Notes: generated by a model not told the origin, from the sequence alone. DNA of 64,000 nt from Bradyrhizobium sp. WSM1743 (GCF_000473065.1 NZ_AXAZ01000004.1:124001-188000); one strand, 5' to 3'. Shown: positions 34,049 through 44,283, counted from the stretch's first letter. Translations and numbers: made by a program.

Positions 34049-35023
34049 ATGAAGATCGTCATCTTCGGTGGCACCGGCTTTGTCGGCCTCAATCTGGCCG
34101 AGGTGCTGCTCGCGCGCGGGCATGAGGTGACGCTGTATGATCGGGCGCCGCTGCCGCCGGCTGCGCAGCGATGGCTGGCGGATTATCGCGAGCGGCTCAA
34201 AGTCGTTCAGGGCGATATCACCGACGCGGAAGCCATCGACGCCCTCATTGCCGGGGGCTGCGATGCCATCGTGCTTGGCGCCGCGGTTACGGCCGGCGAT
34301 GACCTCGAACGGGCTTCGCCCGCGCGCGTTCTCGAGATCAACGTGATGGCGCAGATCCCCATTCTGCTTGCGGCGATCCGCCACGGTGTCCGGCGCGTCG
34401 TCAATCTGTCCTCGGCATCGGCCTACGGCGCATCGGGAGCGCGGTTCGAGGTCCTGGACGAGGAAGCGCCCTGCGATCCCGTCTCGTTCTACGCCATCAG
34501 CAAGTTCGCCTCGGAACGATCGGTCGCACGGCACGCGGAGCTTTTTGGCGGCGATTTCCTGAGCGTGCGGCTCAGTGCTGTCTTCGGTCCGTGGGAGCGG
34601 CCCGGCTCGATGCGCGATACGCCGAGTCTCCAGTTCCAGATTCTCGCCGCGTTCGCCCGCGGCGAGCCGGCGCTCCTCCCTGCGCCGGGCATCAAGGATT
34701 GGACCTACGCGCCGGATGCCGCCGAAGCCGTTGCAGTGCTGATCGAAGCCGAGCGGCCGCGCCATCGGCTCTACAACATCTCCAGCGGCGTGGCCTGGTC
34801 CGCGCTGCAGTGGGGCGAGGCGTTTGCCGCGCTGCACCCCGGGCTGGAGTGTCGGCTGGCGAATCCGGGCGAGAAGACCTTCATCAAGCTCCACGGCGGG
34901 GATCGTGCGCCGCTCTCCGTCGCGCGGATGGCCGACGAGTTCGGCTGGCGCGCCCGGTTCGGCTGCGCGGAGTCGGCCGCCGCGATGAGCGCCTGGTGGA
35001 GGCAGCACAAGGAGGGGATCTGA
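34049..35023 (+). CDS. NAD-dependent epimerase/dehydratase family protein
   Basis: A 324-residue extended-SDR enzyme with the NAD-binding GGTGFVG at residues 8-14 (opening MKIVIFGGTGFVG), an LSSASAYG strand and the catalytic YAISK motif (SFYAISKFASE). The substrate is unknown; these proteins epimerise, dehydrate or reduce sugar nucleotides and other small molecules. ATG 34049 was chosen because the fold starts there; an earlier in-frame start overlaps the hydantoinase gene. It begins 16 nt after the hydantoinase stop and ends 1 nt before the SDR gene, so it belongs to the same transcript. Its role in hydantoin metabolism is not obvious. Confidence 0.85.
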   Translation: MKIVIFGGTGFVGLNLAEVLLARGHEVTLYDRAPLPPAAQRWLADYRERLKVVQGDITDAEAIDALIAGGCDAIVLGAAVTAGDDLERASPARVLEINVMAQIPILLAAIRHGVRRVVNLSSASAYGASGARFEVLDEEAPCDPVSFYAISKFASERSVARHAELFGGDFLSVRLSAVFGPWERPGSMRDTPSLQFQILAAFARGEPALLPAPGIKDWTYAPDAAEAVAVLIEAERPRHRLYNISSGVAWSALQWGEAFAALHPGLECRLANPGEKTFIKLHGGDRAPLSVARMADEFGWRARFGCAESAAAMSAWWRQHKEGI

Positions 35024-35024
35024 C

Positions 35025-35774
35025 ATGCAGCTGCAGGGGCGCACGGCCATCATCACCGGCGCGGGCTCGGGCATCGGCCGCGCCAGCGCAAAACTGTTCG
35101 CGGAGCAGGGCGCGCGCCTTGCTCTGGTCGATCGCGATGCCGCTGGCCTCGAGGACACGCTGAGACTGGTGAGCGAGGCAACGACGCACGTCGGCGACGT
35201 CGGCGATGCCGCATTCGCCGAGACGGTCGTCGGCGACGTCGTGGCCCGGCATGGCCGGCTCGACATCCTCATGACCGCGGCCGGCTTCTCCTGCGGCGGC
35301 ACGGTGCTGACGACGAGCCTGGATGACTGGGATGCGGTGTTCCGCGCCAATGTCGGCGGCACCTGGCTGTGGGCGCGGGCCGCGGTGCCGCAGATGCAGC
35401 GGCAGAACAGCGGCTCGATCATCACGCTGGCATCGCAGCTCGCCATTGCCGGCGGCAAGGGCAACAGCGCCTATATCGCCGCCAAGGGCGCGATCATCAG
35501 CCTGACGCGGACCATGGCGGTGGACTTCGCAACGGACGGCATCCGCGTCAACGCGATTGCGCCTGGCGCGATCGACACGCCGATGCTCCGGCGCAGCTTT
35601 GCCCGCCACGCCAATCCGGACGAGGTGCGTGAGGTCTCGCGCAACCGGCACGCCATGAAGCGGTTCGGCCAGGCGGAGGAGATCGCGCAGACCGCGCTGC
35701 ATCTCGCCAGCGATGCCTCTTCGTTCACGACCGGCACCGTGATGGTGGTCGACGGGGGCTGGCTCGCGGCATGA
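35025..35774 (+). CDS. Short-chain dehydrogenase/reductase
   Basis: A 249-residue classical SDR that reduces or oxidises an alcohol/ketone with NAD(P). The cofactor motif TGAGSGIG is at residues 11-18; the active site is Ser (LASQLA region) with YIAAK, and PGAIDTPM and the C-terminal VVDGGWLA are intact. The Asp in ALVDRDAAG after the second strand points to NAD(H) preference. The start is 1 nt after the epimerase stop, and it overlaps the flavin-dependent oxidoreductase gene by ATGA. The substrate is unknown. Confidence 0.9.
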   Translation: MQLQGRTAIITGAGSGIGRASAKLFAEQGARLALVDRDAAGLEDTLRLVSEATTHVGDVGDAAFAETVVGDVVARHGRLDILMTAAGFSCGGTVLTTSLDDWDAVFRANVGGTWLWARAAVPQMQRQNSGSIITLASQLAIAGGKGNSAYIAAKGAIISLTRTMAVDFATDGIRVNAIAPGAIDTPMLRRSFARHANPDEVREVSRNRHAMKRFGQAEEIAQTALHLASDASSFTTGTVMVVDGGWLAA

Positions 35775-37207
35775 GTGAGGCGCTCACCCAGCTCGAGGTC
35801 GATATTCGCGCCGATCTGGCGATGATCGCGCATCCCGGCGCTGTGTGGCTTGAAACGAAAACGGGGCCCGACGGCAAACCGGCGCTGGATGTCCTCATCG
35901 TCGGCGCGGGCCAGTCCGGCATCGCCATCGGCTTTGGCCTGATGCGCTCCCGCGTCAGCAACATCCTGCTGCTCGACAAGGCCGAGGAGGGGAAGGAGGG
36001 CCCATGGCTCACCTATGCCCGGATGCCGACGCTGCGCAGCCCGAAGGACTACACCGGCCCGGACCTCGATATCCCCAGCCTGACCTACCAGTCCTGGCAC
36101 GAAGCCCGCTTCGGCAAGGAGAGCTGGCAGACACTCGACCTGATCCCGCGCGCCCATTGGGCCGAGTACCTGCTCTGGCTGCGGCGTACGATCGGCTTGC
36201 CGGTGCGCAACGCTTGCGAGCTCCTGGAGATCGGGCCTGCGTCTGACGGCCTGCTCGCCGCGTGCGTGAAACGGGCAGGAGAGGTCGAGACGCTCTACGC
36301 CCGCAAGATCGTGCTCGCGACGGGGCAGGAAGGCATGGGCGATTGGATGATCCCGGGGCAGCTAGCGCATCTGCCCGCGAGCTCAGTCGCAACTGTCGCC
36401 GACGACATCGACTTCGAACAGCTTCGCGGCAAGCGCGTCGCCGTGATCGGGGCCGGTGCCTCCGCCTTCGACAACGCGGCCACCGCGCTGGAGGCGGGCG
36501 CCGCCGAGGTTCACCTGCTGTGCCGCCGCGCGCAGATCCAGGTGATCCAGCCCTATCGCTGGCTGACCTTCCGCGGCTTCCTGCGCCATCTCAGCGACCT
36601 TGACGATGCCTGGCGCTGGCGCTTCATGCGCAAGATCCTCGAGATGCGTGAGGGATTTCCGCAACCAACCTATGACCGCTGCGCGCGGCACGCCAATTTC
36701 ACACTGCACGAGGGCGCGCCGGTCGAAGCCGCGCGCAAGACCGATAACGGCATCGAATTGCAGACGCCGCGTGGCGTCATCTCCGCCGATTTCGTCATCT
36801 GCGGCACCGGCATCGATATGAACTTTGCCGGGCGCAGCGAACTCTCCAGGTTCGCCGGCAATATCGCCAATTGGGCCGATCGCTATCATCCGCCGGAAGA
36901 CGAACGCAACGAACGCCTCGGCCGCTTTCCCTATCTTGCCGACGACTATGCCTTCACCGAGCGCGTGCCGGGAAAGACGCCGTGGATCTCCGACATCCAT
37001 CTCTTCGCCATCGCCTCCACCATGAGCTTCGGTCCGTCGGGATCGTCGATCAATGCGATGACGACAGCCGTGCCGAAGCTGGTCCACGGCCTGACACGTG
37101 GCCTGTTCCGCGCCGATGTTGAACGACACTGGGCTTCGCTCAGCGCGTACGACGTGCCGCAGGCCGTGGTCACGCGGCCGGCGCGAAAAATGGAGGAATC
37201 GCTGTGA
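35771..37207 (+). CDS. FAD/NAD(P)-binding oxidoreductase, flavin monooxygenase-like
   Basis: A 478-residue protein with two Rossmann dinucleotide-binding motifs: VLIVGAGQSGIAIG near residue 40 for FAD, and VAVIGAGASAFDNA near residue 225 for NAD(P)H. This is the layout of class B flavoprotein monooxygenases and related lysine/ornithine hydroxylase-like proteins. I do not see the full Baeyer-Villiger fingerprint, so the reaction is open. It overlaps the SDR gene by ATGA and ends the run started at the hydantoinase gene. It may oxidise the imported compound before or after ring opening; that is inference. Confidence 0.8.
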   Translation: MSEALTQLEVDIRADLAMIAHPGAVWLETKTGPDGKPALDVLIVGAGQSGIAIGFGLMRSRVSNILLLDKAEEGKEGPWLTYARMPTLRSPKDYTGPDLDIPSLTYQSWHEARFGKESWQTLDLIPRAHWAEYLLWLRRTIGLPVRNACELLEIGPASDGLLAACVKRAGEVETLYARKIVLATGQEGMGDWMIPGQLAHLPASSVATVADDIDFEQLRGKRVAVIGAGASAFDNAATALEAGAAEVHLLCRRAQIQVIQPYRWLTFRGFLRHLSDLDDAWRWRFMRKILEMREGFPQPTYDRCARHANFTLHEGAPVEAARKTDNGIELQTPRGVISADFVICGTGIDMNFAGRSELSRFAGNIANWADRYHPPEDERNERLGRFPYLADDYAFTERVPGKTPWISDIHLFAIASTMSFGPSGSSINAMTTAVPKLVHGLTRGLFRADVERHWASLSAYDVPQAVVTRPARKMEESL

Positions 37208-37326
37208 TCATCCATGCACCGCCGCGACGATGCATCCGCAAAAACGCCCCATGAGACTGGCGCGCAACTTGCTTCTTTCTTAACCTGCCTTGCTGGCGTT
37301 CTCGTTCGAAATTCAGGGAAAAACCG

Positions 37327-38946
37327 ATGCGTTTTGTGTCTTTCAGGCCGGCGACCTCAGTCCTCGCTGCCACCGCGCTGTTGCTCATCGCCAATGCGCC
37401 GTCGCAAGCGCAAACCAGGGCCGAGACATTGCGCTACGTGACCGGCGCGTCCGTCAACACGCTTGATCCCAACATTCCCGGCTCGACCCGCGAGTCCTTT
37501 GCGCTGAGCATGAGCACTTATGACCGGCTGGTCGCATTCGGCCGCAAGCAGCTCAACGGCAAATGGGTGTTCGATCTCGACACGATCACCGGCGAGCTCG
37601 CCGAATCCTATGACGTCAGCCCCGACGGCCTCAAGCTCACCTTCCGCCTGCGCAAGGACGCAAAATTCCAGGACGGCTCGCCCGTCACGGCCGAGGACGT
37701 CAAATGGTCGCTCGACCGCTGTGTCACCGCGCCGATCCTCGGCAAGGCGCAGCTGCTGACGGGCTCGCTGACGTCGGCCGACCAGTTCAAGGTGATCGAT
37801 CCCCTCACCATCGAGGTGACGCTGCCCAAGCCGGACAAGCTCGCGCTGCCGAACCTGGCCACCGTCTATCCCATGATCATCAACTCAAAGGTCGCCAAGG
37901 CGCACGCGACCCCGGACGATCCGTGGGCGACCGCATGGCTCAAGGAGCACACCGCCGGCAGCGGCGCCTATGTGGTCGAGACCTTCAAGCCGGGCGAGCA
38001 GGTGATCCTCAAGCGAGACGAGAGCTGGAATCGCGGCTCGGCCAACAAGCCTGCGTTCTTCAAGCGCGTGATCGTGCAATCCGTGCCGGAGCCGGCGACC
38101 CGCGCCAATCTGGTGGAGCGCGGGGATGCCGATCTCGTCGTTGATCTCCAGCCCAGCGACGTGCAGTCACTGGAGGCCAAGGGCAAGCTCAAGGTGATCT
38201 CGACGCCGCAGTACAATGCGATCACCTACGTCTCGATGAACAACCAGATTCCGCCCTTCGACAACGTGAATGTGCGCCGCGCCATCGCTTATGCGTTGCC
38301 CTATGACGACATGTTCAAGGCCGCCCTGTTCGGACGCGGCGCGCCGCTGTTCGGCGCGACCTGGCCGGATGGCAAGCCGCTGAATGGCATCTATCCGTTC
38401 CAGCAGCCGGTGAAAATGGATCTCGACAAGGCCAGGGAGTATCTAAAGGCCGCAGGACTTCCGGAAGGCTTCTCGACCACGTTCAGCTTCAACGTCGGCC
38501 AATCGTCGACCGCGGAGCCAATGGCCGCGCTTGTCAAGGAGTCGCTTGCCAAGATCGGCATCAAGGTCGACATTCAGAAGTTGCCGGATGCGCAGATGTC
38601 GACGCAGATCAACGAGAAGAAGCTGCCCTTCTTCACCGAGGGCATCGTCGCCTGGCTGCCGTCGACCGACTATTTCTACCGCAACTTCTACACCGGCAAT
38701 CAGCGCTGGAATTACAGCTCGATCAACAATCCCGACCTTGCCGCGATCGCGCAGGAGGCGCGCTTCGAGCCGGATAAGGCCAAGTATGAGGAAGCCGGCC
38801 GCAAGCTCAACGCGATGCATATGGACCTGATGCCGCAGATCATGCTGTGGCAGCCGAACCAGGATGCGGTGATGGCGTCGTCGATCGAAGGCTACACCTA
38901 TGAGTTCCATCGCCAGGTGGACTATCGCGATGTCAGCCGCAAATGA
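37327..38946 (+). CDS. Peptide/opine ABC importer substrate-binding protein 1 (SBP_bac_5)
   Basis: A 539-residue periplasmic binding protein of the DppA/OppA family. A Sec signal peptide ends near APSQAQT (residue 30). The family core is evident in LAESYDVSPDGLKLTFRLR, DGSPVTAEDVKWSLDR and the GSGAYVVETFKPGEQV segment. The substrate is not readable from sequence; adjacency to the hydantoin genes suggests a hydantoin-type, carbamoyl or peptide-like compound. It stands about 120 nt after the oxidoreductase gene with an AGGGAA site, and 28 nt before its cognate permease gene, so it starts the first importer operon. Confidence 0.9.
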   Translation: MRFVSFRPATSVLAATALLLIANAPSQAQTRAETLRYVTGASVNTLDPNIPGSTRESFALSMSTYDRLVAFGRKQLNGKWVFDLDTITGELAESYDVSPDGLKLTFRLRKDAKFQDGSPVTAEDVKWSLDRCVTAPILGKAQLLTGSLTSADQFKVIDPLTIEVTLPKPDKLALPNLATVYPMIINSKVAKAHATPDDPWATAWLKEHTAGSGAYVVETFKPGEQVILKRDESWNRGSANKPAFFKRVIVQSVPEPATRANLVERGDADLVVDLQPSDVQSLEAKGKLKVISTPQYNAITYVSMNNQIPPFDNVNVRRAIAYALPYDDMFKAALFGRGAPLFGATWPDGKPLNGIYPFQQPVKMDLDKAREYLKAAGLPEGFSTTFSFNVGQSSTAEPMAALVKESLAKIGIKVDIQKLPDAQMSTQINEKKLPFFTEGIVAWLPSTDYFYRNFYTGNQRWNYSSINNPDLAAIAQEARFEPDKAKYEEAGRKLNAMHMDLMPQIMLWQPNQDAVMASSIEGYTYEFHRQVDYRDVSRK

Positions 38947-38974
38947 CATCGGCGGCCAACAGGAGCGCTGAAGG

Positions 38975-40009
38975 GTGATGACCGGTCTTGGCGCAACGGT
39001 GACGCGGGCGGGCAGGCGGCTTCTGTCGTCACTGCCGGCGCTGTTCGGCGTGCTGGTCTTCACCTTCCTGCTGATGCGCGTCCTGCCCGGGGATCCCGCG
39101 GTGTTCTTCGCCTCGGGGCCCAATGCCGGCAAGGAGGAGATCGAGCAGATCCGCAAGCAAATGGGGCTCGACAAATCGGTGCCGGAGCAACTCGTGTTCT
39201 ATCTTTCCGACATCGGCCAAGGCAATCTCGGCCGTTCCATGATGACCGGGCAGCCGGTGCTGAAGGACCTGCGCGAGCGGTTGCCGGCGTCGCTGGAGCT
39301 CACCTTCACCGCGCTCCTGATCGCGCTGATCGCGGCAGTGCCGCTCGGCGTCATCGCGGCGCTTCGGCCGGGATCGGTCGTCGATCACGGCGTGCGGCTG
39401 TTCTGCGCGCTCGGTGTCTGCGTGCCGACCTTCGTCTCGGGCCTGCTCTTGATCTACGTCTTCTACTACCTGCTCGGGCTTGCTCCTGATCCCACCGGGC
39501 GAATAGACGTCTTCACCTCGCTGCCGCCGCAGCGCACCGGCTTCCTGCTGATCGATTTCCTGCTCGCCGGTGATGTCGAGGGGTGGTGGACGGCCTGCAA
39601 GCAGCTGATCCTGCCGGCGGTGAGCATGGCCTTGTTCGTCATTGCGCCGCTGGCGCGGATCACGCGGGCCTCGATGCTGGTCTCGCTCGGCAGCGATTTC
39701 GTGCGCACCGCGCGCTCGGTCGGATTGTCCTGGCGCAAAGTGGTCGTGACCTACGCGCTGCGTAATGCGATCCTTCCCGTCATCACCATCGCCGGCATCG
39801 TGTTCTCGACCATGCTGGGTGCCAATGTGCTGGTGGAAAAAGTGTTCTCCTGGCCGGGCGTTGCCTCCTATGCGCTCGATGCGCTGCTGTCCTCCGACTA
39901 TGCGCCGGTGCAGGGCTTCGTGCTGCTGATGGCCAGCCTGTTTGTGCTGGTCAATCTCGTGGTCGATATCTGCTACGGCATCGCCGATCCCAGGGTGTCG
40001 ATCGAATGA
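38975..40009 (+). CDS. ABC transporter permease 1 (DppB type)
   Basis: A 344-residue inner-membrane permease of the peptide importer family, forming the channel with the DppC-type protein encoded next. The N-terminal helix (LLSSLPALFGVLVFTFLLM) and MRVLPGDPAVFF are typical of DppB/OppB, and the EAA-like loop lies in ARSVGLSWRKVVVTYALRNA. About six transmembrane helices are visible. ATG 38975 gives the expected N-terminal helix; a second Met follows at once. It overlaps the next permease gene by ATGA. Confidence 0.9.
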   Translation: MMTGLGATVTRAGRRLLSSLPALFGVLVFTFLLMRVLPGDPAVFFASGPNAGKEEIEQIRKQMGLDKSVPEQLVFYLSDIGQGNLGRSMMTGQPVLKDLRERLPASLELTFTALLIALIAAVPLGVIAALRPGSVVDHGVRLFCALGVCVPTFVSGLLLIYVFYYLLGLAPDPTGRIDVFTSLPPQRTGFLLIDFLLAGDVEGWWTACKQLILPAVSMALFVIAPLARITRASMLVSLGSDFVRTARSVGLSWRKVVVTYALRNAILPVITIAGIVFSTMLGANVLVEKVFSWPGVASYALDALLSSDYAPVQGFVLLMASLFVLVNLVVDICYGIADPRVSIE

Positions 40010-40854
40010 CCAGTGCAACTCTCCGCCATTCCGTCTGGATCCTGCGCGGCAATCCGCTGACGGCGGTGGCCGCGGCCGGTGTGACGCTGTTCGTCCTGCT
40101 CGCGATCTTCGGCCCCTGGATCGTGCCCTATGATCCCGTGGTTTCCAATGTCTCGGAGGCGTTGCAGCCGCCGAGCGCGGCGCATCTCGCCGGCACCGAC
40201 CAGCTCGGGCGCGACGTATTCAGCCGTCTCATCATCGCGGCGCGGCTTGATCTCGCCATTGCCGTCTCCGCGGTCGGCATCTCCTTCGTGATCGGCGCCG
40301 TCGTCGGCGCGTTCTGCGGCTATGCGGGCGGGCGGCTCGATCGTGCCGTCGGCCGTTTCGTCGACGTGATGATGGCCTTTCCGCTGTTCGTGCTGGCGAT
40401 GGCGATGGTTGCGGCATTGGGCAACCGGATCGAGAACATCGTGATCGCGACCGCGATCATCAATCTTCCTTTCTACATCCGCTTCGCACGGGCCGAGGTG
40501 AACGTCAGGCGCAATGTCGGCTGGGTCGAGGCCGCGCGCGCCTGCGGCGAGAGTCACTTCTCCGTGGTGCTGCGCTTCCTGCTGCCGAACATCCTGCCGG
40601 CGATGGCGGTGCAGATCTCGCTCAATCTCGGCTGGGCGATCCTGAATGCGGCCGGATTGTCCTTCATCGGCCTCGGCGTCAAGCCGCCGACGCCGGAATG
40701 GGGCATCATGGTCGCGGAGGGTGCGCGCTTCATCTCGACCGGACGGTGGTGGCTGGTGGCCTTTCCTGGCCTTGCGCTGATGTTGGCGGTGCTGTGCTTC
40801 AACCTGCTCGGCGACGGGATGCGGGACATTCTCGATCCCCGGATGCGCACATGA
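40006..40854 (+). CDS. ABC transporter permease 1 (DppC type)
   Basis: A 282-residue inner-membrane permease pairing with the preceding DppB-type protein. GTDQLGRDVFSRLIIAARLDL is the conserved DppC periplasmic/helix motif, and the cytoplasmic EAA loop is seen in EAARACGESHFSVVLRF. Six hydrophobic segments fit the family. It overlaps both neighbours by four bases (ATGA), so all subunits of this importer are probably made in step. Confidence 0.9.
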   Translation: MTSATLRHSVWILRGNPLTAVAAAGVTLFVLLAIFGPWIVPYDPVVSNVSEALQPPSAAHLAGTDQLGRDVFSRLIIAARLDLAIAVSAVGISFVIGAVVGAFCGYAGGRLDRAVGRFVDVMMAFPLFVLAMAMVAALGNRIENIVIATAIINLPFYIRFARAEVNVRRNVGWVEAARACGESHFSVVLRFLLPNILPAMAVQISLNLGWAILNAAGLSFIGLGVKPPTPEWGIMVAEGARFISTGRWWLVAFPGLALMLAVLCFNLLGDGMRDILDPRMRT

Positions 40855-42521
40855 GCGAGGAACTGCTCAGGATCGACGACCTCCACGTCGCGTTCTCGAC
40901 GCGGCGCGGAATGGTCGAGGCCGTGCGCGGCGTGACGCTCACGGTCAAGGCCGGTGAGATGCTCGGCCTCGTCGGCGAGAGTGGCTCGGGCAAGTCGGTG
41001 ACCGGCTTTGCCACGACGCGGCTGCTGGATGCCGCCGGCCGCGTCACCGGCGGCAAGATCCTGTTCCGCGGGCAGGACGTGACGAAGCTCCGGGGTGATG
41101 AGCTCCGACAGCTGCAGGGCGCTGCGATGTCGATGATCTTCCAGAACCCGCGGGCGGCGCTCAATCCGATCCGGGCGATCGGATTGCAGATCGCGGACGC
41201 GATCCTCACCCATAAGCGTATCTCGAAAGAGGCCGCGCGCGCCGAGGCGCTGGACTTGCTGCGCGCCGTCCAGATCCGTGATCCCGAGCAGCGGATGAAC
41301 GCCTATCCGCACGAGCTCTCCGGCGGCATGTGCCAGCGTGTCATGATCGCGATCGCGATCTCCTGCAATCCCGCGCTACTGATCGCCGACGAGCCGACCA
41401 CCGGGCTCGACGTCACCACCCAGAAGGTGGTGATGGACCTTCTTGCGGACATCGCCGCCGCGCGCGGCATGGCGACGATCCTGATCACGCATGATCTCGG
41501 CCTCGCAGCGCGCTATTGCCGCCGCATCGCCGTGATGGAGCGCGGCCGCATCGTCGAGGAGGCAAGTCCCAGCACCCTCTTCAGCGCGCCGCAGCATGCC
41601 TATACCAGACGCCTGGTTGCGGCATCGCCGACGGCGACGTCACGGATCGAAGACCTGGTCACGGAGGAGGAGCGGGAGCGTTACCCCGCTATTGTCAGCA
41701 AGCCGAGGCAGGAGCCCGCTCACGGCACGCCACCGCTGCTGGAGGTGCGCAAGCTCGCAAAGCGCTTCGATCAGGGCTCTGCGGCGGTTGCCGACTTCTC
41801 GATGACAATGGCCGGCGGCGAGAGCGTCGGGCTCGTCGGCGAGTCCGGCTCCGGCAAGAGCACGACCTCGCGCATGATCTGCCGTCTGATCGATCCGAGC
41901 GAGGGCGACATCGTGTTCGACGGTCAGTCGATCGGCCACGTCGCGTCGCGTGATTTTCACCGCTCGCCATTGCGCAAAGACATCCAGATGGTGTTTCAGG
42001 ATCCGAACGAGAGCCTCAACCCGCGCTTTACGGCGTTCGATTGTATTGCCCACCCCTTGATGCGGCTCGACGGCATGCGCGCGGGCGAGGCGTTGCGCCA
42101 GCGGGTGGTAGAATGCGCGCAGCGCGTGGGACTGCCGCTCGATCTGTTGCCACGGTTTCCGCATCAGCTCTCCGGCGGGCAGAAAGCCCGTGTCGGCATC
42201 GCCCGTGCCATCGCCTGCCAGCCGCGGCTCTTGGTGCTGGACGAGCCGACCGCCGCGCTCGACGTCTCGGTGCAGGCGGTTGTGCTGCAGCTGCTCGATC
42301 GCCTGCGGCGCGAGAACGATATCGCGCTGCTGTTCGTCAGCCACGATCTCAACGTGGTGCGCATGCTGTGCGACCGCACCATCGTGCTGCACAATGGCGG
42401 CATCGTGGAGCAGGGCGAGAGCCGGGCGCTGTTCGATAATCCGAAGACCGACTACACGCGCAAATTGGTCGAGGCGATCCCCCACATCGAGACCGGGCCG
42501 ACGCTGGCGGCTGCGCTCTGA
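40851..42521 (+). CDS. Fused two-domain ABC transporter ATPase (DppD-DppF type)
   Basis: A 556-residue cytoplasmic ATPase holding both nucleotide-binding domains of the peptide importer in one chain. The first domain (about 1-265) has Walker A GESGSGKS, signature LSGGM and Walker B LLIADEPT; the second (about 290-556) repeats [13 protein letters not shown] and LLVLDEPT. The oligopeptide-type C-terminal extension after the first domain is short. ATG 40851 overlaps the permease stop; a longer in-frame start inside the permease gene is not supported. The fused form contrasts with the second importer just downstream, which has two separate ATPases. Confidence 0.92.
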   Translation: MSEELLRIDDLHVAFSTRRGMVEAVRGVTLTVKAGEMLGLVGESGSGKSVTGFATTRLLDAAGRVTGGKILFRGQDVTKLRGDELRQLQGAAMSMIFQNPRAALNPIRAIGLQIADAILTHKRISKEAARAEALDLLRAVQIRDPEQRMNAYPHELSGGMCQRVMIAIAISCNPALLIADEPTTGLDVTTQKVVMDLLADIAAARGMATILITHDLGLAARYCRRIAVMERGRIVEEASPSTLFSAPQHAYTRRLVAASPTATSRIEDLVTEEERERYPAIVSKPRQEPAHGTPPLLEVRKLAKRFDQGSAAVADFSMTMAGGESVGLVGESGSGKSTTSRMICRLIDPSEGDIVFDGQSIGHVASRDFHRSPLRKDIQMVFQDPNESLNPRFTAFDCIAHPLMRLDGMRAGEALRQRVVECAQRVGLPLDLLPRFPHQLSGGQKARVGIARAIACQPRLLVLDEPTAALDVSVQAVVLQLLDRLRRENDIALLFVSHDLNVVRMLCDRTIVLHNGGIVEQGESRALFDNPKTDYTRKLVEAIPHIETGPTLAAAL

Positions 42522-42573
42522 GCCCGTATCGGCCCGAATGAAGGTGAGATCCCGCTGGCGAAGGCGCATTTAG

Positions 42574-42598
42574 TGGCATACCATTTGCTTGCAAATGG
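42574..42598. promoter_or_regulatory. Palindromic operator candidate between the two importers
   Basis: CCATTTGC (42581-42588), TT, GCAAATGG (42591-42598) is a perfect 8-bp-arm dyad. It overlaps TGGCATACCA (42574-42583), which resembles GntR/FadR-type half-sites (TGG...CCA). It lies about 65 nt before the start of binding protein 2, where a promoter is expected. The regulator is unknown. Confidence 0.5.
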
Positions 42599-42661
42599 GC
42601 TCGGTTTCACTTGCCCTTTGCCAATGAACAGCTGGCATCACGGCATTACTGGGAGGACTTC

Positions 42662-44266
42662 ATGGATCGCAGGACCGTATTGAAGGGACTGGCCGGCGCG
42701 GGCAGTCTGGCGTTGACGGGTGGCCTGTCGGCCCCGGCGATCGCCCAGGGTGCGGCGGCACGCACCCTGCGTTTCGTGCCGCAGGCCAATCTCGCCAATT
42801 TCGACCCGATCTGGGGCACGCAATATGTCGTGCGCAATGCCGCCGCGATGGTCTGGGATACGCTCTACGGCATCGACGCACAGCTTCAGCCGCAACGGCA
42901 GATGGTCGAGTCCGAGGAAGTGACCGACGATGGCACGACCTGGACGTTCAAGCTGCGGCCGGGGCTCAAGTTCCATGACGGTGAGCCGGTGCTGAGCAAG
43001 GACGTCGTTGCAAGCCTGACGCGCTGGTCGGCGCGCGATCCCATGGGATTGATGATCAAGGCGCTGCAGCAGGAGCTCACCGCCGTCGACGACCGCACCT
43101 TCAAATGGGTTCTCAAGCAACCCTTCCCAAAGATGCTCTATGCGCTGGCCAAGAACAACTCGCCGTGCGGCTTCATCATGCCGGAGCGCATCGCGCAGAC
43201 CGATCCGTTCAAGCAAATCACAGATTATGTCGGCTCCGGGCCGATGAAGTTCGCCAAGGGCGAATGGGTGCCCGGCGCGAAGGCGGTGTTCGAGAAGTTC
43301 ACCGATTACGTGCCGCGGCAGGAGAAGGCGTCGTGGCTCGCCGGCGGCAAGCAGATGCAGCTTGATCGCATCGAATGGATCGTGATGCCGGATCCGGCCA
43401 CGGCCGCCGCTGCCTTGCAGAACGGCGAGGTCGATTGGTGGGAAAACCCGATTGCAGACCTCGTTCCAGTCCTGAAGAAGAACAAGAACATCAGCGTCGA
43501 CATCGGCGATCCCCTCGGCAATATCGGCTCGTTCCGCATGAACCATCTGTTCGCGCCCTTCAACGACGTGCGGGCGCGGCGCGCGGTGCTGATGGCGCTG
43601 AGCCAGGAAGACTATATGCGCGCGATCGTCGGCGACGACACCGCGCTGTGGAAGCCGCTGCCCGGCTTCTTCACGCCGGATACGCCGCTCTACAGCGAAG
43701 TCGGCGGCGAGATCCTGAAAGGCAAGCGCGACTTCGATGCGGCCAAGAAGCTGCTCGCAGAGAGCGGCTATTCCGGCCAGCCGGTGACGTGCCTCGTGGC
43801 GCAGGACCAGCCGATCACCAAGGCGCAGGGCGACGTCACTGCGGACCTCCTCAAGAAGCTCGGCATGAATGTCGACTTCGTCGCCACCGACTGGGGCACG
43901 GTCGGCTCCCGCCGCGCGCAGAAGACGCCGCCGGGGCAGGGCGGCTGGAACATGTTCCACACCTGGCACGCGGGCGCCGACTGCATCAATCCGGCTCCCT
44001 ACACCGCCATTCGCGCCAATGGCGACAAGGCCTGGTTCGGCTGGCCCAACAGCCCCGGTACCGAGAAAGAGGTCGCGTCATGGTTCGAGGCCAAGAACCT
44101 CGACGAGGAGAAGGCCGCCATCGGCCGTCTCAACAAGGCGGCGCTCGATGACGTCGTCTATGCGCCGACGGGCTTCTTCCTGAGCTATACCGCGTGGCGC
44201 AAGAACGTGTCCGGCATCACCAAGGGGCCGCTGCCGTTCTTCTGGGGCGTGTCGAAGTCCGTATGA
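42662..44266 (+). CDS. Peptide/opine ABC importer substrate-binding protein 2 (SBP_bac_5, Tat-type signal)
   Basis: A 534-residue periplasmic binding protein. The N-terminus MDRRTVLKGLAGAG carries a twin-arginine motif followed by a hydrophobic segment and a cleavage site near APAIAQG (residue 29), so export by Tat is likely. SBP_bac_5 features are clear in WTFKLRPGLKFHDGEPVLSKD (read as adjacent blocks) and NNSPCGFIMPERI. ATG 42662 follows GGAGG by about 6 nt and gives the complete signal; an upstream in-frame start at 42611 would hide it. It begins the second importer operon. Confidence 0.92.
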   Translation: MDRRTVLKGLAGAGSLALTGGLSAPAIAQGAAARTLRFVPQANLANFDPIWGTQYVVRNAAAMVWDTLYGIDAQLQPQRQMVESEEVTDDGTTWTFKLRPGLKFHDGEPVLSKDVVASLTRWSARDPMGLMIKALQQELTAVDDRTFKWVLKQPFPKMLYALAKNNSPCGFIMPERIAQTDPFKQITDYVGSGPMKFAKGEWVPGAKAVFEKFTDYVPRQEKASWLAGGKQMQLDRIEWIVMPDPATAAAALQNGEVDWWENPIADLVPVLKKNKNISVDIGDPLGNIGSFRMNHLFAPFNDVRARRAVLMALSQEDYMRAIVGDDTALWKPLPGFFTPDTPLYSEVGGEILKGKRDFDAAKKLLAESGYSGQPVTCLVAQDQPITKAQGDVTADLLKKLGMNVDFVATDWGTVGSRRAQKTPPGQGGWNMFHTWHAGADCINPAPYTAIRANGDKAWFGWPNSPGTEKEVASWFEAKNLDEEKAAIGRLNKAALDDVVYAPTGFFLSYTAWRKNVSGITKGPLPFFWGVSKSV

Positions 44267-44283
44267 TCGTGCGCTGAGGCCAG

